A stretch of 64,000 nt of DNA from Bacteroidetes bacterium UBA1935 (lineage in GTDB: Bacteria; Bacteroidota; Bacteroidia; Chitinophagales; Chitinophagaceae), in the NCBI GenBank assembly GCA_002337045.1, contig DDFF01000008.1, forward strand, positions 434,001 to 498,000, written 5' to 3'. A model generated the notes under the pieces. It saw only the letters and a list, made by a program, of their open reading frames with translations. It was not told the DNA's origin and made no database searches. The position numbers were made by a program, and so were the translations under genes. Below are positions 17,048-27,026 of the stretch, piece by piece. Numbering within the stretch: the stretch's first letter is position 1; each line of letters begins with the position of its first letter.

Positions 17048-17560
17048 TTGTCAAATACTGCATACGAAACCAATCTGCAAGCGATTGCAGCAATAGCTTC
17101 TGAAAAAGAAGAAGAAAACGACCACTTTCTGCGCTCGCTTCGCCATCACAGTGGTGCAGTGCTCGATGAAATGGCCAACCGCATTTATCAGGATGTGAAT
17201 GCTGCCGTAGATTGTACCGCTTGCGGCAATTGCTGCCAGAAGCTGGTGGTAAACATCACACAACCCGAAATTGAAAGGCTGGCTGTGTTTATGAACATGA
17301 CAGAAGAAAACCTGCGCGAAAAGTATATTGAAGAAAGCCTTGCAGGCAATTGCTTTATCAATACGGTACCTTGTCATTTTTTGTCTGGCACCAGTTGCAG
17401 CATCTACCCAGAAAGGTTTACCGAGTGCAGAGATTTTCCACACCTCCACAAGCCCGGGTTTAAAGAGCGTTTTCTGGGCACGCTGTTACATTACCCAAGC
17501 TGCCCTATCATCTACAATACAGTAGAGGTTATGAAAAGAGAATTGAAGTTTATAGAATAA
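17048..17560 (+). CDS. YkgJ family cysteine-cluster protein
   Basis: 170 aa, probably starting at TTG 17048. It has the hallmark cysteine cluster CTACGNCC (Cys56, 59, 62, 63) followed by spaced cysteines in VPCHFL, TSCSIYPERFTEC and YPSCPII, which is the YkgJ/zinc- or iron-chelating pattern. Such proteins are thought to bind Zn or an Fe-S cluster; their biochemical role is not settled. The 30-base gap to the barrel gene upstream suggests possible cotranscription. A terminator hairpin follows at 17562-17586. Confidence 0.82.
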   Translation: MSNTAYETNLQAIAAIASEKEEENDHFLRSLRHHSGAVLDEMANRIYQDVNAAVDCTACGNCCQKLVVNITQPEIERLAVFMNMTEENLREKYIEESLAGNCFINTVPCHFLSGTSCSIYPERFTECRDFPHLHKPGFKERFLGTLLHYPSCPIIYNTVEVMKRELKFIE

Positions 17561-17561
17561 G

Positions 17562-17586
17562 AAAAGCAGCCATCAGGCTGCTTTTT
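17562..17586. terminator. Terminator between convergent genes
   Basis: A 10-bp stem (17562-17571 with 17576-17585), loop ATCA, T-run on the plus strand and A-run before it on the plus strand, so it could work both ways. Confidence 0.85.
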
Positions 17587-17610
17587 ATGTAATGAGTAAT
17601 TTAGTCTGTT

Positions 17611-17958
17611 TTATGCCATCCTCATAGCAGGACCACGATTGATGAAGTATTGTTTTTCGCCCTCTTGCAGTAGTACGCGTATGCTGCGCAGTCCGTTATC
17701 GTCATAGTCAAGCAATGCCTGCAATGGCTCATCTTCGTTGGGTTTGTAAATGTATTCCAGCCCGTCTATCAATACTGTTTTGTTGGTAATGATAATGCTG
17801 CCGTTGGTAGACTCGTGTACTACGTTTTCAGATCCGTCGCTCAGGAAGGTAAGCATCTGGGTACGGTCGTACGCATAGGTTTTGCCGCCACGGCTCAACA
17901 TCCTGTAAAGGATGATAGAAAGAACACCCGCAATGACTAATAATATAGCGCGTAGCAT
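17611..17958 (-). CDS. Small membrane-anchored protein of unknown function
   Basis: A 115-aa protein with one N-terminal hydrophobic helix (residues 2-20, LRAILLVIAGVLSIILYRML) and a soluble remainder rich in Asp, Glu and Asn. I do not recognise a family. The 198 bases upstream (17959-18156) are AT-rich and hold no gene that I can see; they presumably contain its promoter. It converges on the YkgJ-like gene with a shared terminator. Confidence 0.6.
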   Translation of the reverse strand: MLRAILLVIAGVLSIILYRMLSRGGKTYAYDRTQMLTFLSDGSENVVHESTNGSIIITNKTVLIDGLEYIYKPNEDEPLQALLDYDDNGLRSIRVLLQEGEKQYFINRGPAMRMA

Positions 17959-18156
17959 CAGCAGTTACTAATTAAGTTCTAATATAGTAATCTTAGTTTG
18001 AAAAAAACTAATAATCTATACACATGTTGATAACTAATGGGATATAAACTATTGGCGCCCGAAGAACATCCTCTACATGTTTCCTGCCTTATACCCGTCA
18101 GTCTTTATATGCAAAGTAAAGGTATAATCAGGTTTTAAAGAAGCATTTTCTGCATT

Positions 18157-19521
18157 TTAATCTTGCAAAGCCCCCTGTTTGCGGGTATATTTTTCCTTCA
18201 GGTAGAAGAGGGCAATGCCGGTAATGATGATGATAAATGCAAACAACTTGTATTTGTTTTCGCCCATCAGGAAGATAAACAGCCAGATGAGGATGGATAT
18301 AATGGCAGGTATCGGGAACAGCGGCATCCTGTATGGCATATCGCCACCTTTCTTTTTATAGTGCCATAATAATAGTCCTACAGCCTGCGAAACGAATTGT
18401 ATCAGTATCCGCATAGTGATAATGGCTGTGATAACATCTGCCAATTTAAATAGCAGGCTGAATATAAACGCCATGCCGCATAGGGCCAATAGCGATATGT
18501 GGGGGAAGTGATGTTTAGGGTGCAGCTTTCCGAATACGGGAAAGAAATCACCATTCAATGCAGCAGAATATGGAACGCGGGAATAACCGAGTATCACCGA
18601 GAAAAGAGAAGCCAATGCAATACACAGTATCAGCACCGTAGCTATCTGCGCTACCTGATGATTGTAGATATGCTCAAAGTAAATGCTCACCATGTATTTG
18701 GATGCTGCCAGTTCTTGCCAGGGCAATACACCCAGCACTACCGTTTGCATACACAGATACAGGATAGCAATACCCGTTATAGAAATGAAAATGGCGCGAG
18801 GTATATTCTTCGATGGATTTTTGATTTCCCCTCCCAGATGGCAAACATTATAGTAACCGAGGTAAGAATAAACAGCTTTTTGAGATGCCTGCCCGAATGC
18901 GGCAAAGAAAGCCACCATCGTCATGTTTGGCATCTTCCAGTCGAAAGCCTGTGCTGCATTGAAATGCCCCAAGCCCGATATGATAAGCCACAGCATAGTG
19001 CCACCCGTTATCACCCAAAGAAATACCGAGATTTTGCCAATGCCCTTAATACCCCTGTATAGCAAGATGGTTATCAGTATCACCAATCCACCACTGATTG
19101 CTTTCTTTAGTAATACCTCGCTTTCGGCAGGCAGTGGCACCAGAAAGGTGAAATAATCTGCAAAGCCTATAGCGCCGCTGGCAACCACCAATGGCGCTTG
19201 TATGGTTGTCTGCCAAACAAACAGGAAGGCCATCATCTTGCCCCATTTACTGCCAAACAGTTTTTGCAGAAAAACATAGCTGCCACCCGCAGCAGGCCAT
19301 TTGGCACCCATCTCCGCCCACACCATGCCATCCATATAAGAGAGCACTGCGCCGAGTATCCATGCGAGCAGGCAGATTGGGCCCTGCATCATACCTACTA
19401 TCAGCGGTATGGTTACAAACGGGCCTATGCCCACCATATCAATCATATTGATGGCAGTAGCTTGCAACAGGGATAACTCCCTTTCCAGTTTTGGTTCGGC
19501 TTGTTGTGCGTCGGTTTGCAA
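18157..19521 (-). CDS. APC-family amino acid permease
   Basis: A 454-aa integral membrane protein with about twelve hydrophobic helices. The N-terminus has the APC signature ELSLLQATAINMIDMVGIGPF, with the unwound helix-1 Gly-X-Gly substrate site, and later GEIKNPSKNIPRAIFISI, typical of amino acid/polyamine permeases. It imports or exchanges amino acids or amines; specificity cannot be read. The start is TTG at 19521, supported by a minus-strand -7 box (TAGTTTTG, 19546-19539) 17 bases upstream. It follows a two-component regulator gene on the same strand but seems to have its own promoter. Confidence 0.87.
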   Translation of the reverse strand: MQTDAQQAEPKLERELSLLQATAINMIDMVGIGPFVTIPLIVGMMQGPICLLAWILGAVLSYMDGMVWAEMGAKWPAAGGSYVFLQKLFGSKWGKMMAFLFVWQTTIQAPLVVASGAIGFADYFTFLVPLPAESEVLLKKAISGGLVILITILLYRGIKGIGKISVFLWVITGGTMLWLIISGLGHFNAAQAFDWKMPNMTMVAFFAAFGQASQKAVYSYLGYYNVCHLGGEIKNPSKNIPRAIFISITGIAILYLCMQTVVLGVLPWQELAASKYMVSIYFEHIYNHQVAQIATVLILCIALASLFSVILGYSRVPYSAALNGDFFPVFGKLHPKHHFPHISLLALCGMAFIFSLLFKLADVITAIITMRILIQFVSQAVGLLLWHYKKKGGDMPYRMPLFPIPAIISILIWLFIFLMGENKYKLFAFIIIITGIALFYLKEKYTRKQGALQD

Positions 19522-19538
19522 TTGGCAGAAATTACCTG

Positions 19539-19546
19539 CAAAACTA
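19539..19546 (-). promoter_or_regulatory. -7 box of the permease gene
   Basis: On the minus strand TAGTTTTG matches TAnnTTTG. It leaves a leader of about 13 bases before TTG 19521. No clear -33 element. Confidence 0.45.
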
Positions 19547-19586
19547 ATCAGGCATTTCAGCTTTTATATGGTTATAAATTATAAGC

Positions 19587-20219
19587 CTATATAAACTTAT
19601 TGTCTTTGGCAGTCTTGATGGCATCTGCCTTACTGTGTACGTTCAGCTTGTGGTATATGTTTTTGATGTGCGACTTCACCGTTTCCAGATCAATAAACAA
19701 TTCCTGTGCTATGCGCTTGCGGCTTTTGCCCGTTGCTATCTGTTCCAGTATTTCGGTTTCTCTGCGGGTGAGGGGAGAAGCCTCATTGCGTTGGAATGAA
19801 CTGATGACCATGCGTGCTATGTGCGCACTCATCGGCCCGCCGCCTTCCATTACTTCCTGTATGGCACTGATGATTTTTTCAGGTGGTGTATTCTTGGTCA
19901 GGTAGCCGGATGCACCATTGCCCAATGCGCGGAAGATGAGTATGTCTTGCTCATACACTGTCAGTATCAGTATATACGCTTCAGGTATCAGCTTCTTTAG
20001 TTTCGGCAAAGCGTCTATGCCCGATATGCCCGGTAGTTCCACATCCAGCAGCAACACATCCGGGTCGTCTGTTGCTATCTTTTTGGCAGCATCTTCAAAA
20101 GACGGGTAGCTGCCCACTACTTTGTAGCCGGGCGTATTACCTATCAGGTATACATACCCCTCGCGGATGGTTTCATCATCTTCAATTATGCAAACGCGTA
20201 TGTCAAGGTCTCGGCTCAT
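19587..20219 (-). CDS. NarL/LuxR-type response regulator
   Basis: A 210-aa response regulator. The receiver domain (about 7-125) has the acidic pair EDD (14-15), phospho-acceptor Asp59 in LLLDVELPG, the Thr of ILTVYE and the Lys of YLTKNTPPEK. The C-terminal LuxR helix-turn-helix (about 148-205) includes LTRRETEILEQIATGKSRK and the recognition helix region DLETVKSHIKNIYHKL. It lies 82 bases behind the sensor kinase gene on the same strand and is its likely partner. The start at ATG 20219 (MSRDLDIRVC) was chosen over 20246. Targets could include the adjacent permease or the divergent barrel gene (inference). Confidence 0.9.
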   Translation of the reverse strand: MSRDLDIRVCIIEDDETIREGYVYLIGNTPGYKVVGSYPSFEDAAKKIATDDPDVLLLDVELPGISGIDALPKLKKLIPEAYILILTVYEQDILIFRALGNGASGYLTKNTPPEKIISAIQEVMEGGGPMSAHIARMVISSFQRNEASPLTRRETEILEQIATGKSRKRIAQELFIDLETVKSHIKNIYHKLNVHSKADAIKTAKDNKFI

Positions 20220-20301
20220 GTGGCTGATGTTTGTATAAAATTGCAAAGATTGCGGGTGATACTACTCCCCCAAATCAGGTTATTTTTAAATATTAACAAG
20301 T

Positions 20302-23250
20302 CTATGACATTTGCTTAGGCAGCCTGAAGCTGAGGCTGATAACAGTGCCTCTGCCTTCGTTTGCATCTATATACAGCCTGCCATCCATGCGTTTGGCGCG
20401 GGTGTTCATATTATCTATGCCATGCCCGCGTTTCACAGTTTCTATGTCAAAGCCCCTACCATTATCTCTCAGTTCCAGATGCAGAATGTCTTTGTCTTTC
20501 AGCTCTGCTGTCAGTACTACCTTGGTAGCATTGGCATATTTCAGGCAGTTGTTCAGTGCTTCTTTGAAAATCATTATCAGGTTGCGACCTGTATCCAGGG
20601 GCAACCTGTAGTCTTTCCATTTTTCGTCTGTGCCAACGAACTCAAAATCTATTTCCGTATCCTGATACAGCTCTCCACCAAAATCGCGGATGCGGTGCAG
20701 TATTTCGTACAGGCTGTCGTTTGTTGGTTTCAGCGACCAGAGTATATCTCTTGTACCGCTGTATAGTTGCCCGGTGTTATCCTGTATCTGTTCTATGATG
20801 CGTTGTGTGTCTGCAGTTAGCGGGCCTATCTTATTCTTCAGCACATTGGTCAGCACATTGATGCGTGTTAGCTTATTACCTACTTCATCATGAAAATCTT
20901 CGGCAGTACGCTGGCGCACTTTATTCTGCTCTTCACGACGCAGGCGTTCCAGCAGTGCTTGTCTGTTTTGTTTACGTTTGTTGACGATGTACTGTATCGT
21001 AACACCAAGCAATATGCAGCCTGCCAATATCACCAAACGGAACCAGCTTGTTTTGTGAAACGGTGTGATGATTTCAAACGGATAATCCAGTTTTTTGATA
21101 ACGCTGCTATCGCCTGTTGAGCATTCTACCTGCAATGTGTATTTGCCGGGTGGCAGTGCAGAGTAGGTTACTGTGTTCACGGCAGACCAGTCGCTCCAGT
21201 GTGCTTCCAGCCCTGCTATGCGGTAACGGTATTTCAGTTGCTCTGTGCCGCTGAGTGTCAGTGCCTGAAAGGTGAATGTGATATTGTTTTTGCGATAGGG
21301 CAAGTGCAGTCCTATAGGTACTTTGTACCATACATCGGTACTGTCGTAATAGCTGCTGTCGCTTATGTTTTCGCCAAATACTTTTACAGATTGTAATACT
21401 ATACTCGTCGCTTCGGGCATTACTATTTTCGATTTCGGGTTGTAGCGCACCGCACCGTTGGTAGTACCAAACCATATACTGCCGTCTGCCGCTTTGAAGA
21501 CTGCATTGTGGTTGCTTTCCATACCAGTAATGCCTTGCTCTTTGCCATAAAACTGCACACTGTGTTTGCCATTCTTTGTGCTGATTTTATGAATACCAAA
21601 ACCCGTACCCAACCACACATTGCCAGCATCGTCTGTTGTTATGTTATAGATGAAGTCAGATTTCAGTCCGTTGTTTTTATTAATAACTTCCGTTTTGCCT
21701 GTCTGCAGGTTGTAGCAGATAACACCGTTATCACTGCTGCCTATCCACAGTTCTCTGCCACGTACGGTAACGCATTGCGGTGTAGAGCTGTCTGCCGCAC
21801 CACCTGTTTTCATCTTTACAGATTCTTCGTTGTGGTACAATTGCAGTCCGTCTGTTGTTGCAAGTATAATGCTGTCGCTACCTGCACCGGTTATATTTTG
21901 TACGGCAGTATTCAGTATTACTTTATGGAAAGTATCATCTCTGTAGTAAGTAGCAGCGTTGCCCGTGCCTATCCACATGCGCCCTTCGCCATCTTTGTAG
22001 ATGCACGTTATCAGGTTCGATGATATGGTAGGTGTGGTATATTGCCTGAAGCTGCTGCCATTATATTTCCACAAGCCACGGTTGCGGGTGCCAAGCCATA
22101 TTTCATTTGCATGGTTGATGTAGATTGCCGTAATAGCCGTCATTGGTTGCAGGGGTATAGGCAGCCTGTTCACAACGCCGTTCTCATACACAAACAAGCC
22201 TGCATCAAATGTGCCTATGTATACTTTACCACCTTGTGCAGCTATGCTCATTACCTGTGCACTTGGCAATCCCGATGTTTCATCGAGCACAGAAAACTGC
22301 GCTCCTGAAAAACGATATACACCACGCCCGTCTGATGCCATCCACACATTACCTTCTTTATCTGTCAGCAGTTTATTGATGGTGTTATCTGTAAGTCCGT
22401 TCTTCTTGTTGCAGTACACAAGGCTGCTGTCGTTGAGCCTGAATGTGCCGCTCGATGTGCCGAGCCATATGTTTTTACTCTTGTCTTCCGTAATGCTGAA
22501 GATGGCAGGCAACGAGTATAGCGACATGCCATTCAGTTTGGCAACAGCTATTTTGCCATCTGCAATATTGTAAAGTCCGCCGTTTGTAGTAGCCCACAAT
22601 CTGTTGCGGCTGTCTTTATACATAGAGAATACCTGTGGTATGCCATTCAGTTGCGGTTCGTTAAAGCGCAGGCTATCCCAACGCCCATCATGATGATTAT
22701 ATATAGTGCCATTGGCAACCGCTATCCACAGGTTTTTGCCGTCGGGCAATACAGATGTTACATTAGCATCCTTATTGGGTATGGCAAGGCTCTTGCTTTT
22801 GCCATCTTTTATTTCGTAGAGCTTATTGCCTGCTATACACCATGCCGTGCCATCATTGCCTATCTCAATATTAGATACTGCATTTGCATTCGGGTTTTCG
22901 GGCGATTGAAAAACGAAGTGTCTGAATGCTTTACCATCATACTTAGATACACCCTTGCGTGTGCCCACCCATATATTGCCTTGCTTGTCTGTTGCCAGTG
23001 CATTCACAGTATTGTCCGTCATGCCATCGCGTACGGTGTAGTTTACAAAGCTGCTGCCATCGTAGCGCGATAAGCCACCCAATGTGCCAATCCACAGATG
23101 CCCGTACTTGTCCTGCACCATAGATGTAGCCTGCGATTGTATCAGTCCGTTTTCTACATTCAGATTGTAGAATGGGTAGCGCTGTGCATATACTGTTGTG
23201 CATACGCATAGCAACGATAAAACAAAGGCAATTTTCAAGAGTCGATTCAC
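20302..23250 (-). CDS. Sensor histidine kinase with two-component-regulator propeller
   Basis: 982 aa: signal peptide (to about residue 22, VYAQ); a periplasmic double seven-bladed propeller of repeated units with the motif GxxWIGTxxGLxxYDG (about 25-630); a Y_Y_Y domain (about 640-715); one transmembrane helix (about 728-748); then a HisKA_3 dimerisation region with phospho-acceptor His787 in EDFHDEVGNKLTR and a HATPase_c domain with N box EALNNCLKYA and G box DNGRGFD. Unlike Bacteroides hybrid sensors it has no fused receiver or AraC domain; the response regulator is the separate gene downstream. Such propeller kinases usually sense carbohydrate or other envelope signals. Confidence 0.92.
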   Translation of the reverse strand: MNRLLKIAFVLSLLCVCTTVYAQRYPFYNLNVENGLIQSQATSMVQDKYGHLWIGTLGGLSRYDGSSFVNYTVRDGMTDNTVNALATDKQGNIWVGTRKGVSKYDGKAFRHFVFQSPENPNANAVSNIEIGNDGTAWCIAGNKLYEIKDGKSKSLAIPNKDANVTSVLPDGKNLWIAVANGTIYNHHDGRWDSLRFNEPQLNGIPQVFSMYKDSRNRLWATTNGGLYNIADGKIAVAKLNGMSLYSLPAIFSITEDKSKNIWLGTSSGTFRLNDSSLVYCNKKNGLTDNTINKLLTDKEGNVWMASDGRGVYRFSGAQFSVLDETSGLPSAQVMSIAAQGGKVYIGTFDAGLFVYENGVVNRLPIPLQPMTAITAIYINHANEIWLGTRNRGLWKYNGSSFRQYTTPTISSNLITCIYKDGEGRMWIGTGNAATYYRDDTFHKVILNTAVQNITGAGSDSIILATTDGLQLYHNEESVKMKTGGAADSSTPQCVTVRGRELWIGSSDNGVICYNLQTGKTEVINKNNGLKSDFIYNITTDDAGNVWLGTGFGIHKISTKNGKHSVQFYGKEQGITGMESNHNAVFKAADGSIWFGTTNGAVRYNPKSKIVMPEATSIVLQSVKVFGENISDSSYYDSTDVWYKVPIGLHLPYRKNNITFTFQALTLSGTEQLKYRYRIAGLEAHWSDWSAVNTVTYSALPPGKYTLQVECSTGDSSVIKKLDYPFEIITPFHKTSWFRLVILAGCILLGVTIQYIVNKRKQNRQALLERLRREEQNKVRQRTAEDFHDEVGNKLTRINVLTNVLKNKIGPLTADTQRIIEQIQDNTGQLYSGTRDILWSLKPTNDSLYEILHRIRDFGGELYQDTEIDFEFVGTDEKWKDYRLPLDTGRNLIMIFKEALNNCLKYANATKVVLTAELKDKDILHLELRDNGRGFDIETVKRGHGIDNMNTRAKRMDGRLYIDANEGRGTVISLSFRLPKQMS

Positions 23251-23393
23251 AAAAGTGAAGTTACATCATTGCCTGCATTTGCTGTGTTGAAATGCTGCTG
23301 CTGTTTGTTTTTCGAATAAATCCCCCATATAGGGTGGTGTGGTAAAACACCATTTCCCCCGCAATGGGTGAAGGCTCAGAAATTTCATACAGA

Positions 23394-23401
23394 TACTTTT
23401 G
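23394..23401 (+). promoter_or_regulatory. -7 box of the second barrel gene
   Basis: TACTTTTG matches TAnnTTTG. It ends 24 bases before ATG 23426 and overlaps the upstream in-frame TTG at 23399, which excludes that start. A -33 TTTG is missing, which may mean an activator is needed. Confidence 0.5.
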
Positions 23402-23425
23402 AAATCGAAATACACACCCACGATT

Positions 23426-25864
23426 ATGAGAGCCATCCCCTTTATTTTTTGCTTCTTATTTACTGCGCTTACAATGTATGCCAAACCCGGCAACATCAAC
23501 GGCAAGGTGAATGACGCGGATGGCAAACCGATAGATGCCGCTAATGTGGTATTGCTGAAGACGGATAATAAAACATTGGTGAAAGCAGACGTATCTGCAG
23601 AGAATGGTGTATTTGTTTTTGATAATATACCCGATGGCGAATACATATTGAAGATAACAGTGCCCGGCTATGAAGTGTACAGTTCTGAAGTGATAAAAGT
23701 ACAGGATGGAGACATTGCCATGCCCGAAGTGAAACTGGTTGCAAAAGCAGGCTCGCTGAAAGAAGTAACCATACGTACCACAAAGCCACTGATAGAAATA
23801 AAAGCAGATAAACTAGTGGTGAATGTAGAGAATAGTATTGTAAATGCAGGTTCTTCTGTATTAGATGTTATTGGTCGTTCTCCCGGTGTGCGTGTAGACC
23901 AGAACGATAATATCAGTCTGAAAGGAAAATCGGGCGTAGAGGTGTTGATAGATGGTAAACGCACTGTACTAAGCGGAAGCGACTTGTCGAATATGCTGAA
24001 GGCAATGCCATCATCTACGGTAGAGCAAATAGAAATCATCAGCAATCCATCTGCACGTTACGATGCAGCAGGTACTGCAGGTATCATCAATATAAAAACC
24101 AAGCGCGATAAACGTCTGGGCTTTAACGGCACTGCCAATGCTTCTTATGCACAGGGTGTATATCCTAAAATGAATAGTGGCATCAGCCTGAACTACAGAG
24201 ATAAGAAATGGTTGCTGACGGGTAGTTACAACTACTCATACAGGCGAGGGTTTAATCACTTATTTCTCTATCGTTCTTTTTATGATAACGGTGTTTTTAA
24301 AAATGCATACGACCAGGATAATAATACGGTGTTCGATATTTACAGCCACACAGCATCGCTTGGGGCAGATTATACCATCAGTAAAAAAACTACGGTGGGT
24401 GTGATGTTGAATACAAGCCCATTGGATTTTGAGATAACCCGCCGCAGTTATTCCCGCGTGTTGGATAGCAACAAAGCATTGCAGTCTTACTTTACAACAG
24501 ATAATACGGCACACAATTCAAACTATAACTATTCTGTAAACACCAACCTGCGCCATACGTTTGACAGTACAGGCAAACAACTGTCTGTAGATATTGACTA
24601 CAGTAACTACCGCGCAAGACGCCCGCAGGACTTTGTTACACGATACATCGACCGTACCGGCTCAGACTATCTGCCACGCTATTTGCTTGCCGGTGATTTG
24701 GATGCGCTGACTTCTATTCGTTCATTGAAAGCAGACTATGTACATCCTGTATCGCAAACACTGCGTTTGGAAGCAGGTTTGAAATCGAGTTATGTAACGC
24801 AGGATATCAATGCAGGCTTCTTCGATTATAGCACAGGCGCATACATATACGATTCTACAAAGAGCAATCATTTCATCTACAAAGAAAACATCAACGCGGC
24901 GTATGTAAATGCCAATAAAGATTGGACTGCATGGAGTGTGCAGCTTGGTCTGCGTGTAGAACAGACTGTTGCTAAGGGCGACCAGAAAGTGTACAATCAG
25001 ACTTTCGACAGAAACTATGCACAACTCTTCCCAAGCTTCGCAGTACAGCGTCACATAAATACTACCAACGATTTAGGGCTTACACTCAGCCGTCGTATCA
25101 ACAGGCCCAACTACGAGCAGTTGAATCCGTTTAAAAACTATCTGGACCCGAGCACCTACGCATCGGGCTATCCATACCTGATGCCCGAGCTGACGTACAA
25201 CATAGAAATGTCGCACACATTCAAACAACGCTTTGTTACCACTTTTATGTTCAGCTATCTGAAAGACCCGATAACAGAAGTAATACAGCCAAGCGATGAT
25301 ACTACACAGAAACGAGTAACGGTGCAGACCAATAAAAATCTTACCAGTCAGTTGTTTTACGATTTGAGTGGTGCGTATCAGTTGCAGTATTTCAAATGGT
25401 GGTCGGGTAGTATCAACTTCAATTGTTACTATTCTGTTTTCAAGGGCAACATTGCCAATTCAAACCTGAACACAGGCAGGCTGACGGCTGATATAAATGT
25501 TGCAAATAGTTTCTTGCTTCCTAAAGACTGGTCTGCAGAGCTTAGCTTCTTTTACCAAACCAGCCAACTGCATGGCTACATGGTTATAGACCCGATATGG
25601 TCTTTGAATGCAGGTGTGCAAAAACACCTCTTTGATAAAAAACTAACAGTAAAACTTAACTGTGCTGATATTTTCTGGCGTAGCTATCCGCATGCCACTT
25701 CTGTGTACAAAGATTATGTAGAGCGCTTTACCGCACAAAGAGAAACAAGGCAGCTGAGTCTGTCTGTTGTTTATCGATTCGGGAAACGTACGGTAGCTCC
25801 TGTACAAAGGCGCCGTGGTGGTGCGGAAGATGAGAAACGCCGCGCAGGTTCTGGTAATGCTTAA
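23426..25864 (+). CDS. Outer-membrane beta-barrel protein with carboxypeptidase-regulatory-like domain (paralogue)
   Basis: An 812-aa paralogue of the 14621 product: signal peptide (to about 20), carboxypeptidase-regulatory-like domain (about 22-105, INGKVNDADGKPIDAANVVL), plug-like region with VIGRSPGVRVDQNDN, VLIDGKRTVLSG and SARYDAAGTAGIINIKTKR, then the barrel with FIYKENINAAYVN and SRRINRPNYEQLNPF. The last 20 residues are Arg- and Gly-rich, unlike a normal barrel end. It is divergent from the propeller kinase gene, suggesting that the kinase/regulator pair controls it (inference). The 175-base intergenic region also holds the kinase promoter. Ligand unknown. Confidence 0.86.
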   Translation: MRAIPFIFCFLFTALTMYAKPGNINGKVNDADGKPIDAANVVLLKTDNKTLVKADVSAENGVFVFDNIPDGEYILKITVPGYEVYSSEVIKVQDGDIAMPEVKLVAKAGSLKEVTIRTTKPLIEIKADKLVVNVENSIVNAGSSVLDVIGRSPGVRVDQNDNISLKGKSGVEVLIDGKRTVLSGSDLSNMLKAMPSSTVEQIEIISNPSARYDAAGTAGIINIKTKRDKRLGFNGTANASYAQGVYPKMNSGISLNYRDKKWLLTGSYNYSYRRGFNHLFLYRSFYDNGVFKNAYDQDNNTVFDIYSHTASLGADYTISKKTTVGVMLNTSPLDFEITRRSYSRVLDSNKALQSYFTTDNTAHNSNYNYSVNTNLRHTFDSTGKQLSVDIDYSNYRARRPQDFVTRYIDRTGSDYLPRYLLAGDLDALTSIRSLKADYVHPVSQTLRLEAGLKSSYVTQDINAGFFDYSTGAYIYDSTKSNHFIYKENINAAYVNANKDWTAWSVQLGLRVEQTVAKGDQKVYNQTFDRNYAQLFPSFAVQRHINTTNDLGLTLSRRINRPNYEQLNPFKNYLDPSTYASGYPYLMPELTYNIEMSHTFKQRFVTTFMFSYLKDPITEVIQPSDDTTQKRVTVQTNKNLTSQLFYDLSGAYQLQYFKWWSGSINFNCYYSVFKGNIANSNLNTGRLTADINVANSFLLPKDWSAELSFFYQTSQLHGYMVIDPIWSLNAGVQKHLFDKKLTVKLNCADIFWRSYPHATSVYKDYVERFTAQRETRQLSLSVVYRFGKRTVAPVQRRRGGAEDEKRRAGSGNA

Positions 25865-25912
25865 TTGATCATAGCCCTGTCATCATGAGCCTAAGCTCAT
25901 ACAGTTGAAGTA

Positions 25913-25960
25913 AGCCCCTCGGTTCATATCCTGCATACAATTGTCCGAGGGGCTCTTCTT
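25913..25960. terminator. Hairpin between convergent genes
   Basis: A 10-bp GC-rich stem (25913-25922 with 25945-25954) with a 22-base loop; pyrimidine-rich tail on the plus strand. The long loop makes it less typical. Confidence 0.55.
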
Positions 25961-25961
25961 C

Positions 25962-26984
25962 TTATTTAGTAAAATGGTTCTCTTGTAGCCCCATCCAGTC
26001 TATTGCGTTTTTGTACAGCAATTGTTCTGTTTGTGTTGCAGTAAAGCTTTCCATACTTTCTATCAGTTTGCCCGGGTGGTGTTCGCCCAGCGGGAAGGGG
26101 TAATCGCTACCCATGCACACCTTATCGTGTCCCATTACATCTACCACATATTGCAGTGCTTTAGGGTCGTGTACCAAAGCATCTATCCAGAATTTGCCCA
26201 GATAGTCGCGCGGGTTCACTGCATTGTCTATTGCGCACAAATCAGGACGCACATTAAAGCCATGCTCTATCCTGCCTATGGTGAAGGGGAATGAACCACC
26301 ACCATGTGCAAATGCCACACGCAGTTTAGGGAAGCGTTCAAACACACCACCGAATATCATGGATGCAATAGCACGTGCAGTTTCTGCAGGCATACCTACC
26401 AGCCATGGCAGCCAGTATTTCTGCATGTCGTTCTCGCCCATCATTTCCCACGGGTGTACAAATATGCAGCAGCCCAGTTCTTCAGCAGCTTTCCAGAACG
26501 GATCAAAGAACGGGTCGCTCAGGTTTTTGCCATTGATGTTGGAACCTATTTCAATGCCCGGCATTTTCAGTTCTGTAACACAACGCTCCATTTCTTTGAT
26601 GGCAAAGTACATGTCCTGCATAGGCACTGTGCCAAGCCCTGCAAAGCGTGTAGGATTATCTGCTACGCATTGTGCAATATGGTCGTTGAAAAAGCGCGAT
26701 GTTTCGATGCCATGCTCGGGCTTTGCCCAGTAGTTGAATAGAACAGGAATGGTAGACAATACCTGTACGGTAACATCTGTCATATCCATCTCTTTCATCC
26801 GTGCCTTAGGGTCCCAGCAATTTTCCTCTATCTCACGAAAAACCTTGTCTCCCTTTATCATCTTTGCACAGCAAGGCTTATGATGCTCCAGCCTGATGAA
26901 ATCGCCATAGCCAAACTTTTGAAACCAGTTCGGTATGTTCTCCGGCATGATGTGCGTATGTATATCTATCTTTCTCAATGTCAT
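25962..26984 (-). CDS. Amidohydrolase, ACMSD-like (2-amino-3-carboxymuconate-6-semialdehyde decarboxylase)
   Basis: 340 aa, an amidohydrolase_2 TIM barrel of the length of known ACMSD (about 336). Metal ligands are visible: DIHTH (His9, His11), FVHPW (third His), FAHGGG, and the Asp in MGSDYPFPLGE. The blocks PENIPNW near the start and ERFPKLRVAFAHGGG are typical of ACMSD, which decarboxylates the ring-opened product of 3-hydroxyanthranilate and so steers tryptophan breakdown away from quinolinate. It is the last gene of a minus-strand operon behind a thiolase (42-base gap) and a methionine gamma-lyase-like gene. A different decarboxylase or hydratase of the same family is possible. Confidence 0.78.
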   Translation of the reverse strand: MTLRKIDIHTHIMPENIPNWFQKFGYGDFIRLEHHKPCCAKMIKGDKVFREIEENCWDPKARMKEMDMTDVTVQVLSTIPVLFNYWAKPEHGIETSRFFNDHIAQCVADNPTRFAGLGTVPMQDMYFAIKEMERCVTELKMPGIEIGSNINGKNLSDPFFDPFWKAAEELGCCIFVHPWEMMGENDMQKYWLPWLVGMPAETARAIASMIFGGVFERFPKLRVAFAHGGGSFPFTIGRIEHGFNVRPDLCAIDNAVNPRDYLGKFWIDALVHDPKALQYVVDVMGHDKVCMGSDYPFPLGEHHPGKLIESMESFTATQTEQLLYKNAIDWMGLQENHFTK

Positions 26985-27026
26985 AATTTATAAGTCTATC
27001 TAAAACTACGTTATTCCTATAAGCTA

